Assembly (NCBI GenBank): GCA_016293845.1
Contig: JAEDDH010000014.1
Span: 34,467 to 98,466, forward strand
Direction: 5' to 3'
Source of the DNA: Bacteroidales bacterium
Lineage (GTDB): Bacteria; Bacteroidota; Bacteroidia; Bacteroidales; UBA3824
DNA: 64,000 nt
Below the pieces are notes generated by a model, which worked only from the letters and a program-made list of their open reading frames with translations, made no database searches and was not told the DNA's origin. Of the stretch, positions 8,811-18,210 are shown piece after piece. Each line of letters starts with the position of its first letter. The first letter of the stretch is position 1. The translations under genes and the position numbers were made by a program.

Positions 8811-11666
8811 TCATTTTTTTGCTCCGTTGCCAAAACTTTTTAACCAGTCCCTGTATTTAAGGTCTACAGAGGTGTCTTTTTCGGTATCGGATTGGTTTCT
8901 TATTTTTTCTATTTCGTTATATTGGTTTTTAATAGTTTCTACTTCTTGTTTACTTTGAGCCATCTGCTCAACCATGAGTTTTTCTCTGTCTTTCAGGCGG
9001 TTAACTAAAATCTCCATCTCGGTGAGTCGGTTTTTGGTCTCGTTGTAGTTAATTTCGAGATCAGTTTCAGAGGTTTCGGCTTTGTGTAGGCGTGCGGTAA
9101 GCTCTAATTCGCTCTCTTGCGATTCGCCGAGTTGCTTTTCAAGTGCTTCGGTTTTGTTGGTGGCTTGTTCGAGCCTTGCTCTGAGGTCGGTGGTTTGCAA
9201 TCCTGCCTCTGCCAACTGCGACGACAATCTTTCGTTCTGAGTTTTTAATTGCGTTACCTGACTCATTGCCTGTTCCTCTATCTCCTTGTGCTTGGTGATG
9301 TCGATAGCGGTGTAAAGAATTTTAAGAACGGTACCTTTGGCGTCCTTTACGGGCGTGTATTGGTTTATAAGCCAAATGTCCTTTCCTGTAAGCTTACTTT
9401 TACGTTTAACGGTCATTTGGTATAGATTTCCTTCGCAAACATTTTGCCACAAAGTCTTAAATTCGTCAATTTCTTCTTCGGGAATGAAGGTAAGAATATT
9501 TTTTCCTTTGGTTTTTTCGTAATCGTAGCCCATTGTAATAATGTGCTTGGTGTTGGCCGTAAGCAGGTTGCCTTCTACGGTGTATTCTGCTTTCATCATG
9601 GTTTCGTCGATTGCGGTCATAATACCAGCCATTTCGATACGGCTCTTTGCCATTTTTTCTTGGGTTGCCATGAGCACCTCGGTTTTTTCGAGCGATTCCG
9701 AAAGTAGTCGCTTGTTTTTTTCCTCAATGGTTTTCTGCTCGGTAATGTCGTTGGCGATGTAAAGAATACGCACAACGTGGTTTTCGGCATCAAAAATCGG
9801 GGTGTACTGTGTTAAAAGCCAAATGGTTTCGTTAAATTTGTTTTTCTGTTTGAGAGTTGTCTGATACGACTGTCCCGAACAGATATTCTGCCATACTATG
9901 TCGAAGTTTTCGAGGTTTTCTTCGGTAATGATATTCTTGATGTTGCGACCAATAAGCTCGTCTTTGCGATAGCCGAGTGCCGATAGGAATTTTTGGTTTG
10001 CCGACATAAGGCGACCTTCGGGGTCAATCTCTGCCTTCAACATGGTTTCGTCTACTGCCGAGAGAATACCCGACATCTCTGCCTCACGTTTTTGTGCTTC
10101 GTCGCGGGCGGTTTTCATATCGTCCATAGTTTTGCGAAGCTCAGCCTCTCGAAGCACAAGTTCATCAGATTTTTTCTGCGATTCTTGAAGAAGATCGGCT
10201 GTACGGGCATTGATACGGAGCGACGACAATGTAGATGCGATACTATCGCCAAGCTGCTCTACAAACTGTATCTCGTATTGTTTGAGCAGGTTAAAAGATG
10301 CAAGCTCTATTACGCCAAGTATTTTTTCTTCAGATTTAAGAGGCACAATCAGCAAACATTTTGGTTTAGCATCGCCCAATCCCGATTCAATTTCCATATA
10401 ATCATCGGGAACGTCTGTAATATATAAGGTGTTCTTTTCAAGTGCGCACACACCAATAAGACCGTCACCGAGGGTTATGCGGCGTGTGAGATATTTTTTG
10501 CGGTCGTAAGCAAACGCCGAAAGCATATCAAGGAAAACATTATTGGGGTCGGTATCATCGAGGATAAACAAACCACCCTGACCAGCGTTGATATAGTGAA
10601 CAAGGTTTTTGATCACTTCGTCGGAAAGGATTGTGATGTTTTCGTTGTTGTGACGCATAATGTCACCAAACTTAGCAAGACCCTGAGTTGTCCAATTTCG
10701 CTGTTCGTCTTCCAAACGGCGAAGGTTCTGCTCTTTTTCTGTGGCAGAAAGGCGCTCGCTAAGGTCGATCAGCGATTTCGCCATAGATCCGTCGGGTGCC
10801 GAAAGGCCAGCGCCTGTTTCGTAATTACCTTTATAAATCTCATTAGAAAACTCGGTGAGTTTCTTAAAGTTATCTGCGGTACAATTGATAAGTCCGTTGA
10901 GTTTTCCAATTTCGGTCTGGTCTTCTTTGAGGCGGATGTTGGGCACTGCTCCTGTGTTGAGAATCTTAACAAAATCTTGCATAGACGCAAAACTGATTTT
11001 GAGATATCTAAACACATAAAAAGCTATAAATATGATCATAGCAAGCATTGGAACAGATAGCACAGCAAGAGAAATACGCAATTTTGTGATTTCGCTTCGA
11101 ATCGCCGAATCGCTTATTGAAAGTTCGCGTTCGTGAGCCACATACATACGGTCGATGGTTTTGCGAATATCGTCAAAAGCACTAACTTCTTTTACGCTGA
11201 GAAGTTCGCGGGCAGCATCAAGCCTATTGTTGATAATTAGGCGAATAATGTCTTTATTAACATTTTGATAGATAATAAATTCGTTTTTAAAGCGATCGAG
11301 CAGTTTTACCTCTTCAGATGTTGTAAGGCTGTTGGCGGTAAGGGCATTTTCGTACTCTTTGATACGCACCTCGTAAAACTGTTTAAACTTGTTGTGATGG
11401 CGCTGAATAGTAACAACATCGCTGCCAGTTTCGATTAAAGCGTGATTTTGAATTACAAGTCCGTAAACTTCTTCCGACAAGGCAAAAAGTGGATAAATAC
11501 CTGCTCTTTGGGTATCAGAAAAAGATTCAACGTGCTCTTTGACGTGTCCAAACGAAACAAGCGCATAAATACAGAAAAAAAGAATATAAGCCGCCACCAC
11601 CGAAAACAGTAGTATCAGTTTATTTCTAATATCCAATCTATCAAGTATTTGATGTATCTTTCCCAT
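8811..11666 (-). CDS. Membrane GAF/PAS sensor with coiled-coil end and no catalytic output
   Basis: The 951-residue product has a first membrane helix (about 17-37), a helical extracytoplasmic domain, a second membrane helix (about 200-220) and a linker. It continues with a GAF domain (about 335-485) closely similar to that of the SpoIIE protein encoded next to it, two PAS domains (about 520-640 and 665-790) and a long coiled coil to about 930. There is no histidine kinase, GGDEF, MCP or phosphatase domain. It ends 62 bases before the SpoIIE gene and may be co-transcribed with it. It probably signals through protein contacts, possibly with the Sia-type module. Confidence 0.85.
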   Translation of the reverse strand: MGKIHQILDRLDIRNKLILLFSVVAAYILFFCIYALVSFGHVKEHVESFSDTQRAGIYPLFALSEEVYGLVIQNHALIETGSDVVTIQRHHNKFKQFYEVRIKEYENALTANSLTTSEEVKLLDRFKNEFIIYQNVNKDIIRLIINNRLDAARELLSVKEVSAFDDIRKTIDRMYVAHERELSISDSAIRSEITKLRISLAVLSVPMLAMIIFIAFYVFRYLKISFASMQDFVKILNTGAVPNIRLKEDQTEIGKLNGLINCTADNFKKLTEFSNEIYKGNYETGAGLSAPDGSMAKSLIDLSERLSATEKEQNLRRLEDEQRNWTTQGLAKFGDIMRHNNENITILSDEVIKNLVHYINAGQGGLFILDDTDPNNVFLDMLSAFAYDRKKYLTRRITLGDGLIGVCALEKNTLYITDVPDDYMEIESGLGDAKPKCLLIVPLKSEEKILGVIELASFNLLKQYEIQFVEQLGDSIASTLSSLRINARTADLLQESQKKSDELVLREAELRKTMDDMKTARDEAQKREAEMSGILSAVDETMLKAEIDPEGRLMSANQKFLSALGYRKDELIGRNIKNIITEENLENFDIVWQNICSGQSYQTTLKQKNKFNETIWLLTQYTPIFDAENHVVRILYIANDITEQKTIEEKNKRLLSESLEKTEVLMATQEKMAKSRIEMAGIMTAIDETMMKAEYTVEGNLLTANTKHIITMGYDYEKTKGKNILTFIPEEEIDEFKTLWQNVCEGNLYQMTVKRKSKLTGKDIWLINQYTPVKDAKGTVLKILYTAIDITKHKEIEEQAMSQVTQLKTQNERLSSQLAEAGLQTTDLRARLEQATNKTEALEKQLGESQESELELTARLHKAETSETDLEINYNETKNRLTEMEILVNRLKDREKLMVEQMAQSKQEVETIKNQYNEIEKIRNQSDTEKDTSVDLKYRDWLKSFGNGAKK

Positions 11667-11993
11667 CGTCCGGCTCGTATTATTTTCCTAATTGCGCCAG
11701 TTATAATTTTTTATGTTAGTATAGTATTTTCTCAAAGTTCAAATTTATAAAAAAAAATTATTTCCGTGCCGCAAATTTTTCTGTTTTTATAACTTTTTTT
11801 CTAAAAAAAAATATATCTTACTAATTGTTAACTATTTACGATGTAAAAATATTTACATCTCACTTTTATTCCATTTTCAAAAAACATGCCTTTTGTACAA
11901 AAAATAAATTTTTTGAGCTCGTTAAGCAAATTTATTTTACAATTATTAGTAAATTCGCACCGCTATTTATGATGTAATCAATTTTGTAGATTA
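11667..11993. promoter_or_regulatory. Divergent intergenic region between sensor and CheR genes
   Basis: This 327-base AT-rich gap separates two divergent genes. On the minus strand a TAAATTTG -7 box (11740-11747) can serve the sensor gene. For the cheR-like gene only a weak TAnnTTTG-like element is seen just before the start. There are no open frames of note and no strong hairpin. Confidence 0.5.
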
Positions 11994-12845
11994 ATGGAAA
12001 TTTCGCAACAAGACATATATAAGTTATGCAAAACTTTTAATACAGTTTCTGTATACGACTTTTCCGACTATTCATACAAATCGCTTTACCGAAGGGTTGA
12101 AAAAATTCTCACCGACAATAATATCTCTATCCAAACCTTAATCGACAACATCAGCAAAGATTACAATTACTTAGAAAAGATTGTAAACCAGATAACTGTA
12201 AACACCACCGAGTTGTTTAGAGACCCCGGAGTATGGTGTCAGGTGAGCGATTTCATCTCTTCGCGTTACTCCAAAGCCCAACATATTAATATATGGCATC
12301 CGGGGTGCAGCTCGGGACAAGAGGTGTATTCTATGTTGATAATACTAAACGAGTTAGGATTGTTTGACCACGTCTCTATTTTTGGAACAGATATTAACGA
12401 AGATGTACTCGACGCTGCTCAACACGGTAGGTACAGGTTTGCCGATATCAACGAATACAAACCTAATTTTGATGCAGTTGTAAACCACAACCGTAAAACT
12501 GAAGACTTCATTCCATTGTCGAAATATATTACGTTAAACTCGCAGCGCGATTATTTGCAAGTGGCTTCGTGGCTTGTGGATAAACCCGTGTTTGCCAAAC
12601 ACGACCTTGTGAGTTGCAAACCTTTTTTAGACCGTAAGTTCGACATTATTATGTGCCGCAACGTGCTGATTTACTTCAACCACGACCTTCAAACCAAGAT
12701 TATCGATTATTTTTACAACAGTTTAACCGACAACGGAATGTTGATAATAGGTAGGCAAGAGAGTATATATAGCACCTTTAACGAAGGATTTGAAAAGACG
12801 GGAACGGTATATTTTAAAAAGCCCCGCCGTTCAAATTTCTTCTAA
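11994..12845 (+). CDS. CheR-family protein methyltransferase
   Basis: The 283-residue protein has the CheR order: an N-terminal helical domain (about 1-75) with INQITVNTTELFRDP, the SAM-binding segment IWHPGCSSGQEVYS, the acidic FGTDINEDVL and a later CRNVLIYF motif. It should transfer methyl groups from S-adenosylmethionine to glutamates of a receptor or related sensor. There are no chemotaxis receptors or CheB nearby; the divergent GAF/PAS sensor is the only obvious candidate partner. Confidence 0.9.
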   Translation: MEISQQDIYKLCKTFNTVSVYDFSDYSYKSLYRRVEKILTDNNISIQTLIDNISKDYNYLEKIVNQITVNTTELFRDPGVWCQVSDFISSRYSKAQHINIWHPGCSSGQEVYSMLIILNELGLFDHVSIFGTDINEDVLDAAQHGRYRFADINEYKPNFDAVVNHNRKTEDFIPLSKYITLNSQRDYLQVASWLVDKPVFAKHDLVSCKPFLDRKFDIIMCRNVLIYFNHDLQTKIIDYFYNSLTDNGMLIIGRQESIYSTFNEGFEKTGTVYFKKPRRSNFF

Positions 12846-12984
12846 ATAAGACAACAACACAATCCTATAGGCAAAAAAAAACGTTTTAAGAGAAAGATTT
12901 TATATGTAAAAAAAAATTGGCATTTTTATTGCTTTTAATTTTATGAAACCAATTTTTTTGGACAACTATATATAACATTCCTAT

Positions 12985-13806
12985 ATGAAAAAAAGAACGA
13001 CAATATTATCCGCAATACTATTGGCAGCAGCATTTAGCCACCAATGTTATGCTCAAGCCGACTTTACTGTTGAGCCTCAAACTGCTTGCACAGGATCGCC
13101 GGTGGTATTTACCAACACATCGCAGGGCAGCTTTAAATTTGCACATTTTGATTTTGGCGATAATACCGATACTTACGGCGACAACCTTCAACACATATAC
13201 ACCGCAGCAGGAGACTACACTATTACTATGTGGCTGCTCAACAACGATGGAACAAAATCTGCGTCTGTTACCAAAACTATCAAAATCGACGACACACCTT
13301 CTATAGAAATAGAAGACTCAAAAACAATGTCGCAAATAACTGTTACCAGCAACCAAAGCGTATCGTACGAATGGTATCTCGGCAAAAAGAAATTAGACAA
13401 CACCGAAAACCCATTGTTTTATTACGAAAGCGGTAATTATTCGGTAATTATCAGAAACGCAAGCGGTTGCGAAGCTTCGGCAGAAATAAGGGTAACGGCT
13501 CAAGATATCGAATCGGCAAACAACACCATTATCGACGTGGTAAACAACGTAATAACCCCCGGTGTTAAAGACGGAATAAATGATGCGCTATTTATCAAAG
13601 ACGTTTCAGATTACGAACACCCCTGCGTTGTAATGATTTACGACAAACGCGGCAAACTTGTATACACCAACTTTGAATACTCCAACACTAACGGATTTCA
13701 AGGTATCGACGACGCTGGCAACGAACTTTTTGCCGGTACTTACTACTATGTTATTAAAAGCGAGGGACGTAAAGGCGTTACCGGCTTTGTGGATATAATC
13801 AGATAA
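12985..13806 (+). CDS. Secreted PKD-domain protein with type B (gliding-motility) C-terminal domain
   Basis: The 273-residue product has a signal peptide (ending CYAQA near residue 24), a PKD domain (about 25-105, with FDFGD and YTAAGDYTITM), an Ig/PKD-like stretch, and a C-terminal domain beginning VITPGVKDGINDALFI and ending in AGTYYYVIKS. The last part is the type B T9SS sorting signal (gliding-motility-associated C-terminal domain). The gene sits 11 bases before a PorP/SprF gene, and such proteins commonly need a SprF-like partner for export. It is small for this class and looks like a minimal surface display unit. Confidence 0.88.
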   Translation: MKKRTTILSAILLAAAFSHQCYAQADFTVEPQTACTGSPVVFTNTSQGSFKFAHFDFGDNTDTYGDNLQHIYTAAGDYTITMWLLNNDGTKSASVTKTIKIDDTPSIEIEDSKTMSQITVTSNQSVSYEWYLGKKKLDNTENPLFYYESGNYSVIIRNASGCEASAEIRVTAQDIESANNTIIDVVNNVITPGVKDGINDALFIKDVSDYEHPCVVMIYDKRGKLVYTNFEYSNTNGFQGIDDAGNELFAGTYYYVIKSEGRKGVTGFVDIIR

Positions 13807-13817
13807 CTATCAGCAAG

Positions 13818-15335
13818 ATGACTAAGAAAATTATTATCGCAACGGCTTTAATGGCGAGCCTTTCGGCTACGGCGCAAGAGACATATTTCAGAGGTCTGAA
13901 TTACGCCGACAGATTTTCGGTGGCTCCGGCTTTTGCTGGATTCAACGGCAACGACGAGGCTTTTGTATCGTACCGCCGCAATATGCTCGGTTTTGAAGGT
14001 GCGCCAAAAAATATGAAAGTAGATGTCAACGGCGATATCATGAACCAAAACGCAGGCTACGGAATTGACATAACAAGCGAAAAATCAGGTAATTTTACAA
14101 ATCTTTCCGCCTCGATTTCTTACGCTTACCATATTAAATTTAGCGACGAAGCAAGTTTGAGTTTGGCAGTATCGCCCACAGTGCTGAGATCGTCGTTCAA
14201 CTTGGCAAAAGCTACAACTTTTGGCGCACAAACCGACCCTGTTTTTCAAAACGAAGCTGGATTATCAGCCACCGCTTTTGATGCTGGAGTTTCGTTAATG
14301 TTCAATTATACAGGACTTTATTTTAGTGTAAATATGCCGCGCACTATCTGCGGAGATATGAAATATTCTAACGGAATCTACAACAACGACCGCGTTATCA
14401 ACGGCGAACTGTCGTACGCTCTGCCAACAGGTAAATTTATTATCGAACCCATTGCCGACATTTCGTACGCAGTAAAAGGCGGATTGGATTACAAAGCGTC
14501 GATTGCCGCTAAATACAACCAAAGAGCTTGGCTTACAGTATCTTATTCGTCGCAATATTGGGTTGGTATTGGCGCAGGACTTGCCACAGGAAGCCGAGTT
14601 GCAATAGGTTACCTCTACGAAACAGGCAACTCTACCGTTGCAAGCAACTGTTCGGGCACTCACGAAATTTATGTTGGTTTCTGCATCTCTAAAAACCAAA
14701 AACGCAAAGAGCCCACAGCTTTTGCCGATGACGACTGTGGTGGTAGCGCTCCCGTTATTCAAAACAATAACAACAATTCTGACCTTGAACGCAAACTCCA
14801 AAACGAAATCAAAACTCGCGAAGACGAAATTAAGCGCGTAGAAGACATTATTAAAAGTTACCACAGCGGAGAACCAAGCGGACAAACCGGACATGTGGAT
14901 ACTCCTAACAACCCCTCACCAAGTGTCAACACGCCTGAAATCGATACGCCTGACGATACCGAGGTCAACACACCACGCAATAGCAAATGGAAACCGCCTG
15001 TACCTTTCTACAATGTGGTGTTTGGATATGGCAACTCAAAACTTTTTCCTTCGTCGAATACCGAGTTAGACCACTGCATCAGCACGATGAAAAAAAAGGA
15101 AGAACTTAGAGTTAAGATTATTACATACACTGATGAGTTAGGCTCGTTAGAATACTGCAGAATTTTATCTAACCAACGTGCCGAAACCATCAAAAAATAC
15201 TTTGTGAACAAGGGTATAGCCGATAGCCGAATTGAAATAGAAGGCAAAGGTCGCAGAATATCAGGCAATACAATTACTCCTGAGCAAAGAATCGACCTTA
15301 ACCGTGTAGAATATTGCTGGAATGAAACAGATTAA
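13818..15335 (+). CDS. PorP/SprF-family outer-membrane protein fused to an OmpA peptidoglycan-binding domain
   Basis: This 505-residue protein opens with a signal peptide and a PorP/SprF barrel (about 20-295; NYADRFSVAPAFAGFNG near the start, repeated amphipathic strands). A coiled or charged linker with a Pro/Thr-rich stretch (about 320-390) follows, then an OmpA/MotB domain (about 395-505; SNQRAETIKKYFVNKGI and a basic EGKGRR end). The barrel would help export the type B CTD protein encoded just upstream, and the OmpA domain would anchor it to peptidoglycan. The fusion is longer than usual PorP/SprF proteins (around 300-350 residues). Confidence 0.88.
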   Translation: MTKKIIIATALMASLSATAQETYFRGLNYADRFSVAPAFAGFNGNDEAFVSYRRNMLGFEGAPKNMKVDVNGDIMNQNAGYGIDITSEKSGNFTNLSASISYAYHIKFSDEASLSLAVSPTVLRSSFNLAKATTFGAQTDPVFQNEAGLSATAFDAGVSLMFNYTGLYFSVNMPRTICGDMKYSNGIYNNDRVINGELSYALPTGKFIIEPIADISYAVKGGLDYKASIAAKYNQRAWLTVSYSSQYWVGIGAGLATGSRVAIGYLYETGNSTVASNCSGTHEIYVGFCISKNQKRKEPTAFADDDCGGSAPVIQNNNNNSDLERKLQNEIKTREDEIKRVEDIIKSYHSGEPSGQTGHVDTPNNPSPSVNTPEIDTPDDTEVNTPRNSKWKPPVPFYNVVFGYGNSKLFPSSNTELDHCISTMKKKEELRVKIITYTDELGSLEYCRILSNQRAETIKKYFVNKGIADSRIEIEGKGRRISGNTITPEQRIDLNRVEYCWNETD

Positions 15336-15339
15336 TATT

Positions 15340-15843
15340 ATGAACAGCAAGATTATCAACATATTAGCCATTTTGATATACATTTTTACCATATCAAACG
15401 CCAATGCACAAAGCTTGAGCGGAAACCGTACTGTGGCTGCAGCCAATACGGTAAAAACTGCTAAACATACTTGCTCGTATGTGGTGGCTGGTGGCGGACT
15501 TACTACTATTGCCACAATAAAAACCTACAACCCAAACACTGAACAACAATCTGAAAAACAATTTATTAACATTAACGAAGATATTATAGAAACCACCCTC
15601 TACCCTAACCCATTTACCGATTATGCCACAGTAAAATTTGGAATTAAACCCGATGCTCAAAAGCCAATAATTACTATAACCGATGCAACGGGACGAACTT
15701 TTTACCCAAGCTTTACCATTACCGAACAAACTGATTATTATATGGCGGTAGAGATAATCACAACCAATTTAAAACAAGGACGTTACATTATAAAGATAAT
15801 ATCAGGCGACAAAATAGCCGCCGTAAAAGCAATAAAATTATAA
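15340..15843 (+). CDS. Small secreted protein with type A T9SS C-terminal sorting domain
   Basis: I place the start at the second in-frame ATG (15340). The first, at 15322, overlaps the upstream gene and makes the signal peptide poor. The 167-residue product has a signal peptide ending NANAQ, a short variable middle, then a type A sorting domain beginning TTLYPNPFTDYATVKF and ending with GRYIIKI...AAVKAIKL. It should be exported through the T9SS and attached at the cell surface or released. It carries essentially no catalytic domain between signal and sorting regions, so its role is unknown. Confidence 0.8.
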   Translation: MNSKIINILAILIYIFTISNANAQSLSGNRTVAAANTVKTAKHTCSYVVAGGGLTTIATIKTYNPNTEQQSEKQFININEDIIETTLYPNPFTDYATVKFGIKPDAQKPIITITDATGRTFYPSFTITEQTDYYMAVEIITTNLKQGRYIIKIISGDKIAAVKAIKL

Positions 15844-15855
15844 AACCGAACTACC

Positions 15856-17661
15856 ATGAACAAGAATATCATAACCAAAAGCATTGTTTCAACGGCAATA
15901 ATAGCAGCAATTGCCACAGGTGCTACTGCTCAACAATTGCCAAGCACATTCAACTATCAAGCCGTGGTTAATGCCGACGACGGTTCGCCTGTTGCCGCTA
16001 AAAAAATTACAGTAGAAGTATCTATACTTCAAGGCAACGACTGTGAAAATAATCCTGGATGTCCTGTGCTTTGGCAAGAACTCCACTACCCTACCACAAG
16101 CGATTTTGGACTTTTTTCGATAGAAATTGGCGCTCCATCAGCCACAAACACTTACGCAGGTTCGCAAGCTAATTATTCTGCAATTAATTGGCTCGATGTG
16201 TCGCAAGGTTATTACTATTTAAAAGTACGCGCAGATTTTGGCGAATCAGAAAACCTCAACAGTCTCAGCGACTTAGGCACAACAAAATTTTCAGCAGTGC
16301 CATACTCTCTTGTAGCTCAAAAAGCCGATTTTGCCACCTCCGCAACTTCTGCTAATACTATTACACCAGACGCTAACGGCAAGATATCCAACAAATTAGC
16401 TCAACTTTCAGATGTAGACGTAAGCACAGTAAGTGCTGGCGAAGTTCTTGCCTGGGATGGCAAAAAATGGACAAACAAAGTACCTGCCGCACAAGGAGTG
16501 TCTACGCTTAAAGAACTTACCGATACCGATTTTGGCACACCTGCCAACAAAGATGTGCTTATGTACAATAGCACCGCAGGCAAATGGGAAAGCAAAGCCT
16601 TGGATTTAAAACAAAGCCTCGCCGATTTAACCGACGTTACCACCACCACGCCCGGAAATGGACAAGTGCTTACATATAATTCAGGTGCTTGGAAAAACCA
16701 AGCAATAGCATTGAGCAACATATCTGGAGTTAATATTTCATCTCCTACTGCAAATCAAGTACTTACATTTGATGGTACAAATTGGGTCAACCGAGAATCC
16801 GCAGAATGGACAGCAGATGCTAATGGAATATATACCACCAAAAAAGTCGGAATCGGAAGAAGTGCTGCTGCAGATAAACTACTTGTAATCCAAGGGAAAC
16901 CAAATGGAGCAAATGCTACTACATCTTTTGATGGTGATGGAATAGATATGTCGCATGGACACCTTTCATTAGGTGGTAAAGCTGAGGGATTAGGTTCAGT
17001 AGCCATTCGCCAAAATAGTACAGCGAAAGGAGTTGGTTCTATTGCAATTGGAGATTATGTGGAAACTACAGGAGATAATTCTATGACGTTAGGTTCTCAT
17101 TTAACTAATACAGCGCCAAATTCATTGATAGTTGGAGCTTGGAATGACAAGTCGGTTAAAGGATTATTTGAGATAGGTGGAGGCAATGATGAAGATCATA
17201 GAGTTTCTATTTTCTCTGTAAGAAAAGAAAATGGAGAAGGAAAGGTTAAGATTATCGGTACTTTAGAAGCCTCTGGTGAAATCACTTCTTCCAATATTAC
17301 CTCATCCTCTGACCGCCGCCTCAAAACCAACATCACCCCGCTCGAAAAATCTATCGATAAGGTGATGAAACTAAATGGTGTAACTTTCAATTGGGATAAA
17401 ACTATCGCCAAAAACAAAAACGCATCAACCGCCCTCCAATACGGCTTTATTGCTCAAGAAATCGAAAAGGTTATACCCGAACTTGTTTCTGAGGATAGCG
17501 ACGGATACAAAACTGTAAACTACATTGGCGTTATTCCCGTGCTCACTCAGGCTATGCAAGAGCAACAGAAAGAAATTGAGCAACTTAAAGATGAAAATAA
17601 GAAACTCAACGAAACTGTTGAAGCTCTCTTAAAACGTGTTGAGGCTTTAGAAAAGAAATAA
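15856..17661 (+). CDS. Secreted tail-fibre-like protein with S74 intramolecular chaperone
   Basis: The 601-residue product has a signal peptide (about 1-25) and an N-terminal beta domain. About four imperfect 40-residue repeats follow (about 180-320), each of the form L.D....PA...VL.Y....W. A YadA-head-like segment (about 365-430; GSVAIRQN, GSIAIGD, NSMTLGS) leads to an S74 peptidase/chaperone domain (about 485-580) with SDRRLKTNI and YGFIAQEIEKV, and a terminal coiled coil. S74 domains trimerise fibres and cut themselves off at the Ser of SDxRLK. It probably forms a trimeric surface fibre. It follows the T9SS cluster by 12 bases. Codon use changes in the middle of the gene (see findings). 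Confidence 0.85.
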   Translation: MNKNIITKSIVSTAIIAAIATGATAQQLPSTFNYQAVVNADDGSPVAAKKITVEVSILQGNDCENNPGCPVLWQELHYPTTSDFGLFSIEIGAPSATNTYAGSQANYSAINWLDVSQGYYYLKVRADFGESENLNSLSDLGTTKFSAVPYSLVAQKADFATSATSANTITPDANGKISNKLAQLSDVDVSTVSAGEVLAWDGKKWTNKVPAAQGVSTLKELTDTDFGTPANKDVLMYNSTAGKWESKALDLKQSLADLTDVTTTTPGNGQVLTYNSGAWKNQAIALSNISGVNISSPTANQVLTFDGTNWVNRESAEWTADANGIYTTKKVGIGRSAAADKLLVIQGKPNGANATTSFDGDGIDMSHGHLSLGGKAEGLGSVAIRQNSTAKGVGSIAIGDYVETTGDNSMTLGSHLTNTAPNSLIVGAWNDKSVKGLFEIGGGNDEDHRVSIFSVRKENGEGKVKIIGTLEASGEITSSNITSSSDRRLKTNITPLEKSIDKVMKLNGVTFNWDKTIAKNKNASTALQYGFIAQEIEKVIPELVSEDSDGYKTVNYIGVIPVLTQAMQEQQKEIEQLKDENKKLNETVEALLKRVEALEKK

Positions 17662-17664
17662 AGG

Positions 17665-18198
17665 TTAAATATTTTTGCTGATGAGTTGGAAAACGGCTTC
17701 GTCTTTCCAACCTTCGGCAGAAAGATGCCACTGCTTAAACAATCCGCACTCTACAAAACCAAGTGATTTAAAGAGTGCTATGCTCGCCGCATTGTCGGAA
17801 AATACTCGTGAATACAATTGGTGAAAGTGCAGATAATCAAAGCAATAATCAATTAAAAGTTTCATAGCGTTGGTGGCAATTTTTTTGCCCCTCGCCGAAG
17901 GTTCGTTTACCGAAATGCCTACCGCTGCACGCATATCAAATGGCTCAAAATCAAATATATCTATCAATCCTACTGCTGTATGTGTGGCGTTTTGCTCTAT
18001 CACAAAACGAAATTGGCGCATTTCGTAAATATCTCGCTGTGCCGAATCGCTGATATAATTGGTGAGCGCATATTTTGAATACGGCAAAGTGGTGTAACTA
18101 ACTTCCCAAATAGCAGGGTCGTTTTCCCACTTGTAAAGATTATCAACATCAACGAGTTCGAGCGGACGTAGTGATACAATATCGTTTTTGAGCAACAT
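17665..18198 (-). CDS. GNAT-family N-acetyltransferase
   Basis: The 177-residue protein has the GNAT layout of RimJ/SpeG-like enzymes: LRPLELVDVDNLYKWENDP at the start, an acetyl-CoA site around VNEPSARGKKIATNAM, and NAASIALFKSLGFVECG near the end. It probably acetylates an amine, a polyamine or a protein N terminus; the substrate cannot be fixed from sequence. It lies 12 bases after rimM, at the end of the rpsP operon. Confidence 0.88.
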   Translation of the reverse strand: MLLKNDIVSLRPLELVDVDNLYKWENDPAIWEVSYTTLPYSKYALTNYISDSAQRDIYEMRQFRFVIEQNATHTAVGLIDIFDFEPFDMRAAVGISVNEPSARGKKIATNAMKLLIDYCFDYLHFHQLYSRVFSDNAASIALFKSLGFVECGLFKQWHLSAEGWKDEAVFQLISKNI

Positions 18199-18210
18199 AT
18201 TATTATGGAT

